Part shown: piece after piece, positions 7,314-16,312 of the stretch
Layout of the letters: each line of letters starts with the position of its first letter
Numbering within the stretch: the first letter of the stretch is position 1
From: Fidelibacterota bacterium
GTDB taxonomy: Bacteria; Fidelibacterota; UBA2242
Length of the DNA stretch: 37,864 nt
Direction of reading: 5' to 3'
NCBI GenBank assembly: GCA_030603165.1
Contig: JAUVYH010000008.1
Span: 1 to 37,864 of the forward strand
Program-made: the position numbers and the translations under genes
The notes under the pieces: generated by a model
Seen by the model: only the letters and a program-made list of their open reading frames with translations
What the model was told of the DNA's origin: nothing
Databases searched by the model: none

Positions 7314-8513
7314 ATGTTAGCCAAAATAATTGTAATTTCGCTGGTCGTTATACAATTTATAAAAGAGCAAAAGGAACTGCGTTTGTATTCGGACAATCCC
7401 CCGCCTTCTCAAAAAAGAGTTCTTTACGCCGTCTTGAACTGGGGATTGGGCCATGCGGTTCATTCGGTACAGATGATCCGTTCTTTGTCGGAAAACAACG
7501 AAGTAATCCTTGCGGCAACCGGAAGAGCGTTGACTTTTCTCCGGAATGAATTTCCACAATTGCCCTTTATTGATTTGCCGGACTATTCAATTCGGTATGC
7601 CGACAATCGATGGCTGCTGGTCCCGAAATTGATTATCCAGCTGCCCTCCATGCTCAGAGGGTTGTGGAAAGAACACCGGCAAACCGAAAAGATCGTGTCC
7701 GAAGCAGGAATCGATTTGATTATTTCCGATAATCGCTATGGGGTCTATTCGAGGCGGGTTCCCTCTTTTTTTGTTACCCACCAACTCCGGTTCAAGCTTC
7801 CGGTGCGGCTCCGCAAATTTGAAGTGATTTCCGAATGGTTTAATCGTTGGTATTTTCGGAAATATAGCGGTGTTCTTGTGTTCGATGAAGCGGGTAAAGA
7901 GAACATGGCTGGCGACCTGGCTCATTCGGGGAAAATCTGCCGGCATCCGAAATTAACTTATATCGGTTTGTGGTCAACTGTTCACAAAGAGAATGTTCTA
8001 CGGGACATTGATGCGTTGGCGGTAATATCCGGGCCCGAGCCGCATAGAGAAATCTTTGGGGCAAAAGTGATTGAACAGATGAAAAATATGCCCGGGAATA
8101 AAGTTGTAATTTTGGGAAAGCCTGAAGATACGGGAAAAGATTATTCATATCCGGGTCTTCAGGTGTACTCCTTTAAAAACCGTAAAGAGGTCAACAATCT
8201 GTTAAACCGTGCAAAAATTGTGGTGTGTCGATCCGGATACTCGTCCACAATGGACATGGTCGCTTTAAAAAAACCGGCGCTCATGGTACCGACACCCGGA
8301 CAGACGGAGCAGGAATATCAGGCGGAATATTATAAAAACAAGGGGTTTTTTTATTCTGTTTCACAAGATGAAATGGATCTATCGAAGGATTTGAAGATTG
8401 CTAAAAAATTTTACCAAATTGGAGAATACAGTTTTAAAGTAAATCAGTATGAACTATTTTATAATGCCATCGGCGAACGGTTACCGGAGAAGGACCATGA
8501 ACAGAACGTATAA
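7314..8513 (+). CDS. Glycosyltransferase (GT28/MurG-like fold)
   Basis: RVLYAVLNWGLGHAVHSVQMIRSLSENNEVILAATG...IVVCRSGYSSTMDMVALKKPALMVPTPGQTEQEYQAEYYKNKG. Start uncertain (could be near 7412). Confidence 0.75.
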   Translation: MLAKIIVISLVVIQFIKEQKELRLYSDNPPPSQKRVLYAVLNWGLGHAVHSVQMIRSLSENNEVILAATGRALTFLRNEFPQLPFIDLPDYSIRYADNRWLLVPKLIIQLPSMLRGLWKEHRQTEKIVSEAGIDLIISDNRYGVYSRRVPSFFVTHQLRFKLPVRLRKFEVISEWFNRWYFRKYSGVLVFDEAGKENMAGDLAHSGKICRHPKLTYIGLWSTVHKENVLRDIDALAVISGPEPHREIFGAKVIEQMKNMPGNKVVILGKPEDTGKDYSYPGLQVYSFKNRKEVNNLLNRAKIVVCRSGYSSTMDMVALKKPALMVPTPGQTEQEYQAEYYKNKGFFYSVSQDEMDLSKDLKIAKKFYQIGEYSFKVNQYELFYNAIGERLPEKDHEQNV

Positions 8514-10176
8514 AGCGATACTACTGATATTTTTAACGACAATCTGCCTGAGTGCCACCGGGCTGCACGTCCCGGCGAATGATCCGGTGTACGATTTTCT
8601 CGACAGAATGGCTGTCCGGGGCCTGATTCGGGAACTGCTCAGCGACACCCGTCCGCTTCACCGGGCAAAGGTTGCCGAATACCTGTCCAAACTTGAGAAT
8701 CAAAAAGAACATCTGGATCGAATCGACAAGCTAGTTCTGAAAGATTACATTGTCGAATATCGTTCGGAATTCGGCCAGAGCCGCCATCCTAAGCTGACAG
8801 AAGGTACGAACCATTATACCCCTCTTTCCTCCCGGGAAAACTTTGCAAAAGGAATTAAGGAAATATTCGATAAATATTCGGAAGAGGAACCGCCGCATCT
8901 GTTCATTTATGAAAAAGACAAAAACCTTATTTGGCTTGATATTGACGGAAGAGCCAGATTAGAGAATAAGAACGGAATATTTCGAATTTTAGGAGCCGGC
9001 GGTATGCGGCTCTCAACCCAGTTGGGTGATAAACTTTCACTTTACATGGATGCCCGTGGATACCTGTGGAATATTCCCGACGGTTTTACTGATTTCCCCG
9101 GAGAAATTCGCAATACCTATATTCAGGACGAGCCGACCCTTGGCGCCCAATATTTCGATAATACCGAAGCCTATTTCCAATACTCCACACCTGTAGCCGG
9201 TACTTTTTCCGTCAATCATGAAAATATTGTCTGGGGAAATTCACCAAACAGCATGATCCTATCCGACAACATTGCCCCCTTTGGTTTCATCCAGTGGCAA
9301 AAAGATTTTAACAACGCAAAATACACCTTTGTTCACGGTGCCCTTTTTGGGGAAAATCCGGACATTGACGCTGAAACAAATATTAAAAGCTTCCCTAATA
9401 AATATTATGTGGGGCATCGGCTGGAGACCGCATTTTCACCATCGTTTCACTTCGCCTTTACGGAAATGAAGATCTACGGCAACCGCAATTTTGAGTTTGA
9501 TTATTTGTTGCCTGTCAGCCTGCTCCACACCATGGAACATGAGCAGCGCGACAGGGATAATCATCTTATGGCTTTTGAATTCGAATGGTTTTCCTCCGCC
9601 GGGACGAAACTGTACGGAACGCTTTTGCTGGACGAGTTAAAAGTAACGGAAATCGGAAAGAGCTGGTGGGCAAACAAACAAGGCTACCAGGCAGGTATAC
9701 ATATTTCACCCCGGATTCCAACAGAATTGATTGTTGAATGGACCGGGGTTCGCCCATGGACATATACCCACAAAATCGAAGTTAATACCTATACTCACAA
9801 CGGAGAGTGTCTGGGCTTTTATGCCGGACCCAATTCTCAACTGTGGTTTGTGGAAAACCGGTGGTGGTTCAGTCGTCGCCTTTATGGTAAAATCCAATAC
9901 CGGAGATTGAAACACGGCGTTGATCCGTTGCCAGTTACCGATTCCGCATACTACCCTGTGGGCGGTGATGCTAATCAGGATTATTCACAGCGGAATCCGA
10001 AATTCGATAATCAAACCAAATGGCTGATGGGTAAAATAGAAACCACGCAAGAATTAGGCTTTGTACTGAGCTATCGCTGGCGCAAAGAAATCTTTTTTGA
10101 CTGGGGCGCCCGTGTAAGAGAACAAGATGGGCAGGTTGACGGTTTTCTCTCTTTTCAGATTCGGGTCGATTATTAA
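8497..10176 (+). CDS. Wzi-like capsule assembly / outer-membrane beta-barrel protein
   Basis: Signal peptide MNRTYKAILLIFLTTICLSATG; NDPVYDFLDRMAVRGLIRE... followed by alternating barrel-like strands; RBS ggagaagg upstream of ATG 8497. Confidence 0.7.
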   Translation: MNRTYKAILLIFLTTICLSATGLHVPANDPVYDFLDRMAVRGLIRELLSDTRPLHRAKVAEYLSKLENQKEHLDRIDKLVLKDYIVEYRSEFGQSRHPKLTEGTNHYTPLSSRENFAKGIKEIFDKYSEEEPPHLFIYEKDKNLIWLDIDGRARLENKNGIFRILGAGGMRLSTQLGDKLSLYMDARGYLWNIPDGFTDFPGEIRNTYIQDEPTLGAQYFDNTEAYFQYSTPVAGTFSVNHENIVWGNSPNSMILSDNIAPFGFIQWQKDFNNAKYTFVHGALFGENPDIDAETNIKSFPNKYYVGHRLETAFSPSFHFAFTEMKIYGNRNFEFDYLLPVSLLHTMEHEQRDRDNHLMAFEFEWFSSAGTKLYGTLLLDELKVTEIGKSWWANKQGYQAGIHISPRIPTELIVEWTGVRPWTYTHKIEVNTYTHNGECLGFYAGPNSQLWFVENRWWFSRRLYGKIQYRRLKHGVDPLPVTDSAYYPVGGDANQDYSQRNPKFDNQTKWLMGKIETTQELGFVLSYRWRKEIFFDWGARVREQDGQVDGFLSFQIRVDY

Positions 10177-10314
10177 TCGTTTATGAAAAGCTGACCGCTT
10201 CGCACCATTTTCCCGGTATTTTATCTTTGGATTAAAAATCGCCGCGGCTGTGGTGAATTTTATTATTGTCGTGTTCATTGGAATGCTATTGAGAGTTTAT
10301 CCGCAATACCGATA

Positions 10315-11676
10315 TTACACCAAAAGCAGAGTAGCGATACCGAAGTAAATTAGAATACCGGTAATGTCTAACGAAGTCGTTACCAGCGGACCGGTAGCAA
10401 CGGCGGGATCAACATTAAAGCGGTGCAATAACATTGGGATTAATGTTCCGAGAGAAGCGGCGATAAACATTTCAACACATAACGAGGAACCGATTACGGC
10501 GCCGATTAGCAGTATGTTTAATTCGGAATGATATAATATATTTGAAAAAGCCGCCAGTAATATTCCATATGATATTCCGAGAATTACGCCGATTTTCATT
10601 TGTCCGAAAAGAACGTGAAAAATTTGCTGAACATTAATGCGCCCGGTGGCAAGACCGCGCACAACGATGATTGATGATTGAGACCCGACATTGCCACCCA
10701 TTCCCGCAATAATAGGTATAAATGCTGCCAGAATGACGAATTTGTCGAGAATTTCCCTAAACCCTATAATTATAGACGATACTGCAAGACCACCTATAAA
10801 TGTGGCAAAAAGCCAAGGGAATCTAATCTTCGCAGCCTCAATGGGTTTTTTCAATAAAATTTCCCGGTCTTTTCCGACGCCCGCCATTTGTAGAAAATCT
10901 TCAGTTGCTTCCTCTCGAATAACATCGATAATGTCGTCAACAGTAACAATACCAAGTAATTTATTGTCCCGATCTATAACCGGAATAGCAAGAAAGTTAT
11001 AACGACCAATTATGCGGGCAACTTCTTCCTGATCGGTTTCAGGGTGGACGGTCACAATTTTTGTGATCATTGCATTTTGCAAGATTGTTCTTGGAGACAC
11101 CAATAATAATTGGCGGAGAGAAATTACACCGGTTAACTTATCGTTATCGTCAACGACATAAATGTAAAATGCCATTTCGGCATCCCGTTGCTCGTGGATC
11201 GCATTAATAGCGTCCTGTACGGTATTTTCTTCATGCATTTTAAACGGCAGTGGAACCATGATACCGCCGGCTGTATCCGGCTGATACATCAGCAGCTCTT
11301 CAATATCTTCAGAGTCGGCGCTGCTCATTAAGCCGAGCACTTCTTTTCCTAATTCTTCGGGAATTTGCTCTAAAAGATCAGCCTGGTCGTCGGGCGCCAT
11401 TTCTTTTAAAAGATCGGCAATATTTTTAGGCGGCATTCCTTCCAGCAATTCGACCAGAATAGAGCGATCTAATTCCGTCAGTAACCCAGCCTTGTATGTG
11501 CGGTCGGATATAAGATCAAATACCGTTTCCCGTTCAATATCCGTGAAGTACCTGAAAAGCGCCGCCAGGTCCGCCGGGTGAGTTTTCATGATCATTTTTT
11601 GGATATTTGAACGTGCGTTGCGACGGATCAGGCGTCTGAATGCATCCAGTAAAATCATAAATTCGCGATCCAGCAT
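10315..11676 (-). CDS. mgtE: Magnesium transporter MgtE
   Basis: MgtE_N region (LLEGMPPKNIADLLKEMAPDDQADLLEQIPEE), tandem CBS domains, C-terminal membrane domain with GGNVGSQSSIIVVRGLATG and DPAVATGPLVTTSLDITG. Confidence 0.95.
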   Translation of the reverse strand: MLDREFMILLDAFRRLIRRNARSNIQKMIMKTHPADLAALFRYFTDIERETVFDLISDRTYKAGLLTELDRSILVELLEGMPPKNIADLLKEMAPDDQADLLEQIPEELGKEVLGLMSSADSEDIEELLMYQPDTAGGIMVPLPFKMHEENTVQDAINAIHEQRDAEMAFYIYVVDDNDKLTGVISLRQLLLVSPRTILQNAMITKIVTVHPETDQEEVARIIGRYNFLAIPVIDRDNKLLGIVTVDDIIDVIREEATEDFLQMAGVGKDREILLKKPIEAAKIRFPWLFATFIGGLAVSSIIIGFREILDKFVILAAFIPIIAGMGGNVGSQSSIIVVRGLATGRINVQQIFHVLFGQMKIGVILGISYGILLAAFSNILYHSELNILLIGAVIGSSLCVEMFIAASLGTLIPMLLHRFNVDPAVATGPLVTTSLDITGILIYFGIATLLLV

Positions 11677-11697
11677 AAGCAGCTCCAGACTATTGTT

Positions 11698-12552
11698 TTA
11701 GGCAGGCGATTTAGGCGGGACACTGTTAATATTTTCGATCATAACCGCAACGCTGTTTTTATCAACAACCGGGGTTACGCGAATAAACCAGCGAATACCC
11801 ACAAACAACAAAATTGCACCTGAAAACAGCACGAAGGGCGATACATGCCCCCGCCATTCATACCAATGCAGGGCGTCCACGGACTGATGAGTAAACCACA
11901 CAGCTATGCCATTATTTATAGCGTGAATTACAAAGGATACCCAAATAGAATTTGTCCGCCAGGCAACATATCCCAAAAACACGCCGATTATATATATTTG
12001 TACAACCCACCATGGATTAAAATGGATAAGAGCAAAGGCAAGCGCGGAATATAAAACAGCCTTCGTAATATCTCGAAAACGATACTCCAGGATGCGCTGA
12101 AAAAATCCCCGGAATATGAGCTCTTCTACCAGTGGCGCGACCAGAACGACAACCCCGATAATGATAAATGCGGAGAAGGGACCGCTGATCGTCATCATCT
12201 CCTGTATCTTTGCGAATTCGCCCGGCGCGGGTAACACCATTTGGGCGATGCGATCCATTTCGTCGGTTAAAATTGTCAGCCCCAGTGAAAGAGGCACCGC
12301 CGCCAGCAGGCTAACTTTTGAAACCGGATTTAGTCGGAAAAACTGTTTAAGGTCTGTTTTACTACGCCGTGCCCATAAGTAGATCGGGATAGGTAAAAAT
12401 AATTCTCCAATAAGCAACCCGATTTGGGCAATCGTCATCTCATTGGATTCCGGAAACGATATTAGTATAAAGACAGTTGTAACGGACGCCAGTAATAAAC
12501 CAATTACCATAAGGATAATAGCGGTTTTAATCTGGGGTATAATATCAAGCAT
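11698..12552 (-). CDS. CPBP family intramembrane metalloprotease
   Basis: APLVEELIFRGFFQRILEYRF (EExxxR), LIHFNPWW and FVIHAINNGIA motifs in a multi-TM protein. Confidence 0.88.
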   Translation of the reverse strand: MLDIIPQIKTAIILMVIGLLLASVTTVFILISFPESNEMTIAQIGLLIGELFLPIPIYLWARRSKTDLKQFFRLNPVSKVSLLAAVPLSLGLTILTDEMDRIAQMVLPAPGEFAKIQEMMTISGPFSAFIIIGVVVLVAPLVEELIFRGFFQRILEYRFRDITKAVLYSALAFALIHFNPWWVVQIYIIGVFLGYVAWRTNSIWVSFVIHAINNGIAVWFTHQSVDALHWYEWRGHVSPFVLFSGAILLFVGIRWFIRVTPVVDKNSVAVMIENINSVPPKSPA

Positions 12553-12660
12553 TGAATATGGTTTTTATTGTTGTAAAAAAAGGCGTGTGAATTTAGAAAC
12601 ACGGTCATCTAAAGTCAAGGTAATCAAAGTGGAAAACACGTCGCAATATATGAGGTGAAA

Positions 12661-13194
12661 TCAATGATTATTTGAATGAGATAATCGCTCTATTGACTGT
12701 TTGATCATTTCGTTATCTGTTTCTTTATAACCCTGTTTATAGAAGTCAATTTTCCCGTTTTCATTTATTATGACTAAAGTGGGGGTGATCTGCGCTTTGT
12801 ATTTTTCTGATATTTTTCCGTACCGGTCTAAAAGCACCGGAAGAGTGTATCCTTTGGCTTTGATAAAAGCGCTTACTTTTTGTTTATCCTCTCCCACATT
12901 TACTAAGAACATGCTAACGTCGGGATACTCTTCCTTTATAATATGAATATATGGTATTTCTTTTAGGCACGGAATACAGGAAGTTGTGAAGAATGAAAAC
13001 AAAACCGGTCCCTTAAAATGGGAGCGTGCTTTTGGACCGACATAGCGACCGAGAAAAAAATCACCGCTTTTTAACAAAGGCGCATAACAACCGGGCGCCT
13101 CTTCACCAATTGTCAGTCCGGGTTGGTTGATTAAAGTCGAATCAGCCAACACTACGGTTATCAGGGAAAGAATAATCACAAAAAACTTTCGCAT
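12661..13194 (-). CDS. TlpA/redoxin-like thiol-disulfide protein, exported
   Basis: Signal peptide MRKFFVIILSLITVVLA; FFTTSCIPCLKEIPYIH (CxxC), ITPTLVIINENGKI. ATG at 13194 preceded by aaaggtg. Confidence 0.82.
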   Translation of the reverse strand: MRKFFVIILSLITVVLADSTLINQPGLTIGEEAPGCYAPLLKSGDFFLGRYVGPKARSHFKGPVLFSFFTTSCIPCLKEIPYIHIIKEEYPDVSMFLVNVGEDKQKVSAFIKAKGYTLPVLLDRYGKISEKYKAQITPTLVIINENGKIDFYKQGYKETDNEMIKQSIERLSHSNNH

Positions 13195-13205
13195 AATCAC
13201 ACCTT

Positions 13206-14024
13206 TCAAGAATTAGTTAATTTGTAAAAAAGAATTCCCGCAGAAACAGAAAGGTTCAGGGATTCACCGGAGCCGTGGCGGGGTATTCCAATTACACTCG
13301 TTGCGTTATTAATAATGTCTTCCGGCAATCCGTGGGATTCACTTCCCAGAGCAAGAATCCAGTGATTGGCCTGGGCTTTGTCTGGCGCAGCGCCGGATAT
13401 ATCGGCGGCAAGAACCGGAATTCCGTGCCGGGCGGAATATTTGTTAAGATCATCAAACAATACATTCTGATAACAAGAAACCGTAAAATGCGCACCCATT
13501 GAACTTCTCACGACTTTCGGACTGAATAGATCTACGCTATTTGGTGACAGCATTACTGATTTTATTCCAAACCAGCGGGCGGTTCGCAAAATAGCGCCAA
13601 GGTTGCCGGGATCATTTATTTCGTATAGATAAACCGCGGGATATAAAACCAGATCATCAAGCGGGACTTGTTTGCTAATCATTTTTCCCAACGCAACGAT
13701 TCCTTCCGGCGTAGAGAGTGTGCTGATGTAGTGAATATCGGCGGTATCGACGCATTGCAGATTTTCATTTTGTGCTTTTAATGTCTCCAAATCGAGATCA
13801 CACATTTTGTTTGCAAATTCATTTGAAACATATATTTTTTCTACGGGGAATCCTGCATTAATGGCTTCAAGAACGGGCTTTAACCCTTCGATTAAAAATT
13901 TCTTATGCAGATAACGGTATTTCTTTTGTTTCAGTGATCTGAGAAATTGACGTTCCGGCTTTGTCAGTTGTGCGGCGGCGGAAAAAATCGGTTTATCTAT
14001 TCTTTTTGGATTTCGTTGATTCAT
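13206..14024 (-). CDS. TrmH/SpoU family RNA methyltransferase
   Basis: YLYEINDPGNLGAILRTARWFGIKSVMLS, HWILALGSESHGLPEDI and IPRHGSGESLNLSVSAGILFYKL motifs. Confidence 0.92.
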   Translation of the reverse strand: MNQRNPKRIDKPIFSAAAQLTKPERQFLRSLKQKKYRYLHKKFLIEGLKPVLEAINAGFPVEKIYVSNEFANKMCDLDLETLKAQNENLQCVDTADIHYISTLSTPEGIVALGKMISKQVPLDDLVLYPAVYLYEINDPGNLGAILRTARWFGIKSVMLSPNSVDLFSPKVVRSSMGAHFTVSCYQNVLFDDLNKYSARHGIPVLAADISGAAPDKAQANHWILALGSESHGLPEDIINNATSVIGIPRHGSGESLNLSVSAGILFYKLTNS

Positions 14025-14085
14025 TTAGTTATATTTGCTGGGGTAAACGTTGTAACACAAATGATAAGTTATTGATAGCAACTCA

Positions 14086-15249
14086 ATGAAACAAGCACGT
14101 ACTTTTCGGGAAATGCTCCATTTAATTCGTCTTGCAGTAAAAGCGGTTTTCCTTGTATTGACGTTAGGGATTAGACGTCTTTTCAACTGGCGTTTAAAAA
14201 ACAGTACGGTTTTAAAAAAAGAATGGCTTTCATTGTCGTATGGTAATAAAAGCGTGCCGGGGATTTTATATACCACACAGAGGAATCGGGTGCGACCCGT
14301 GTTTTTATTTATTGCCGGCATCGGGACATATATTAATAAGCGAAGATTTTTTCACCGACTGGCGCAATCTCTTGCATTGGCGGGATATCATGCGATTATT
14401 TATGAAGATCCCGATCTTGACAATGGTTCTCTGTCTTCAAAAACAGTAGAAAATATTAAACATGTGGTTCGCGCGATATCCGTTAATCAGATCGCAGATG
14501 CAAAACGCATTGTGCTGATCGGAAGCGATTTTAGCGCGCGTTTCATTATGTCGGCAATTACCGATAAAAATATAAATTGCCTGGTGCGAAGCATTCTGCT
14601 ATTTTCACCGGTAAGTGGTATGAAAACGTCAAGCAAGTTTGCCTTTACCGGGAAAATACGGGCATTTGGCAAACTAAGCTATCTTGAGCCAGCCTCTTCG
14701 CCGAGATTTGTTTTTCTGAATAATATTTTCAAGGAGTATTTTAAAAGGGATTTGTCGCCCGTAGTACAATCTGTCATAGAGGATTTGTTGAAAAATCGCA
14801 CTGATATTGCGCTGCGCAATATTCAACGTCTTGATGTAGATGTAAAAAACAATTTGTTGTCGATCTTCAGAGGAGATATAGAGCCGGAAGAGGTAGATCG
14901 CTTGTTGAAAATTAACTATCAGCGATTAGAAAACAGAGCGTTTGATCCATTATCCGAATATGATCTGGGAAAGCCGGTGTTTTTGATTCACAACATTTTG
15001 GACAGGTATGTTGATTATGGTCAAAGCACGATGCTTTTTGATCGGCTGTACAGCTCCAACGGCATTTATCTTCATCTGACGAATTTCCTGATCGGGGACG
15101 AAGCAACGTCCGTTTTCAGTAATCCTGCGCGCCGGCTTAAGGGCGCCGCGGTATTATCCGGCACTTTCTACCGCCTGCTTGCAGCAGTATATACAAGCAA
15201 AAACCTTCCCTACAATCCCGAAGGGAAACCGTTACGATATCGTATATAA
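14086..15249 (+). CDS. Alpha/beta-hydrolase-fold-like protein of unknown function
   Basis: FLFIAGIGTYINKRRFFHRLAQSLALAGYHAIIYEDPD, RIVLIGSDFSARFIM at the elbow position, GKPVFLIHNILDRYVDYGQS. Confidence 0.55.
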   Translation: MKQARTFREMLHLIRLAVKAVFLVLTLGIRRLFNWRLKNSTVLKKEWLSLSYGNKSVPGILYTTQRNRVRPVFLFIAGIGTYINKRRFFHRLAQSLALAGYHAIIYEDPDLDNGSLSSKTVENIKHVVRAISVNQIADAKRIVLIGSDFSARFIMSAITDKNINCLVRSILLFSPVSGMKTSSKFAFTGKIRAFGKLSYLEPASSPRFVFLNNIFKEYFKRDLSPVVQSVIEDLLKNRTDIALRNIQRLDVDVKNNLLSIFRGDIEPEEVDRLLKINYQRLENRAFDPLSEYDLGKPVFLIHNILDRYVDYGQSTMLFDRLYSSNGIYLHLTNFLIGDEATSVFSNPARRLKGAAVLSGTFYRLLAAVYTSKNLPYNPEGKPLRYRI

Positions 15250-15377
15250 TTTCACGGATTATGAGTTGAACAGTCGGTGCGTCGGAAAATCCGGTAAGTC
15301 TTCTCAACACTCCATCATCATAGCCGGGTAAAATTAAATTAAACCCGTGTTCGTTTTCAAGGTCGCTGTCAATAATA

Positions 15378-15463
15378 GAAATATTGCTTTAAGTATAATC
15401 GTTGATGTCGCTCGGTTATTTGGTCTTTTCCAGCTTCTTGAGTGATTTTTTAGCCCGCGATGC
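15378..15463. repeat. Orphan duplicate of the 3' end of the downstream TPR gene
   Basis: 86 bp aligned without gaps to 16275-16360 with ~7 mismatches; encodes ASRAKKSLKKLEKTK* on the minus strand. Confidence 0.85.
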
Positions 15464-15533
15464 GCTCTGAAAAGCTGAAACCAATTTGGCCCCGACGAGT
15501 CGGGATTTCCACTTCGCTACAACTTCGCTGAAA

Positions 15534-15606
15534 ATTGGTTTATTGGTTGAACTGGTTGAATTGGTTTATTGGTTTACTGGTTTATTGGTTGAATTGGTTA
15601 AATCCG
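15534..15606. repeat. Degenerate short tandem repeat (TTGGTTTA/TTGGTTGAA)
   Basis: attggtttattggttgaactggttgaattggtttattggtttactggtttattggttgaattggtt. Confidence 0.75.
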
Positions 15607-15871
15607 GGGGTTAATCTTTACCACTTGTTTCGATGCTCAAGCGTTGATACTGGCAACTTCTGAAAAAGCGATATCCTGCTGATGGTTCAAAATGTATCTG
15701 AGCAAACGAGGATACCGCGTAGCGGTTTTAGTATTGTAATATATTCGCTCCCCATAGAAAGATTTCCCTGTAGGGGATTAACAAACTTAAGTCAAGTTCT
15801 TATTAGAAGTTTTTAATTCTGACATGAATTTATGAAAAGAACTTAACTCAAGTTTCTTCAGCGCGGGACTT

Positions 15872-15936
15872 AGACCTGTCAGGTTTAATCGCTTACACAT
15901 ATTTGAAGTAGAAGAATCAATAAACCTGACAGGTCT
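15872..15936. repeat. 65-bp MITE/REP-like element, copy 2, with perfect 16-bp terminal inverted repeats
   Basis: AGACCTGTCAGGTTTA (15872-15887) is the exact reverse complement of TAAACCTGACAGGTCT (15921-15936). Confidence 0.8.
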
Positions 15937-16033
15937 TTCCGTTCTTCTGAAGCTTTTATCTCAAATCCTGAGCATGTCTCGCCAGGTCTGAGGGCCCGAC
16001 GAAACTATAACCCCGCAGCCGGAGCAAGCAAAA

Positions 16034-16095
16034 AACCTTCCGAAGGTTCGGTAAGATAAGCGTCTGTGTCATAATGAAAAAACCTTCGGAAGGTT
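16034..16095. repeat. Paired palindromes AACCTTC-C-GAAGGTT / AACCTTC-G-GAAGGTT
   Basis: 16034-16048 and 16081-16095 are reverse complements of each other. Confidence 0.65.
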
Positions 16096-16312
16096 TGGTT
16101 TATTCCCAGGTAATTTTTGGCAGTAACTAAAGTTCTTGTCAATATCCAGACGCAACCCCGATTTATCGGGGCAAAGGTTTGACATCAATCCAAAATCTTT
16201 GTTATTCGAAGTAAGTTTTTACCGCAACGAAACGCCAGCCTCCCATTGGGGTAGAATTAATCCACATTATTCATGAAATATTGCTTTATGTATAATCGTT
16301 AATGTCGATCGG

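Noticed and set aside
10691-11002. 103-aa plus-strand ORF inside mgtE
   Set aside because: Antisense shadow of mgtE.
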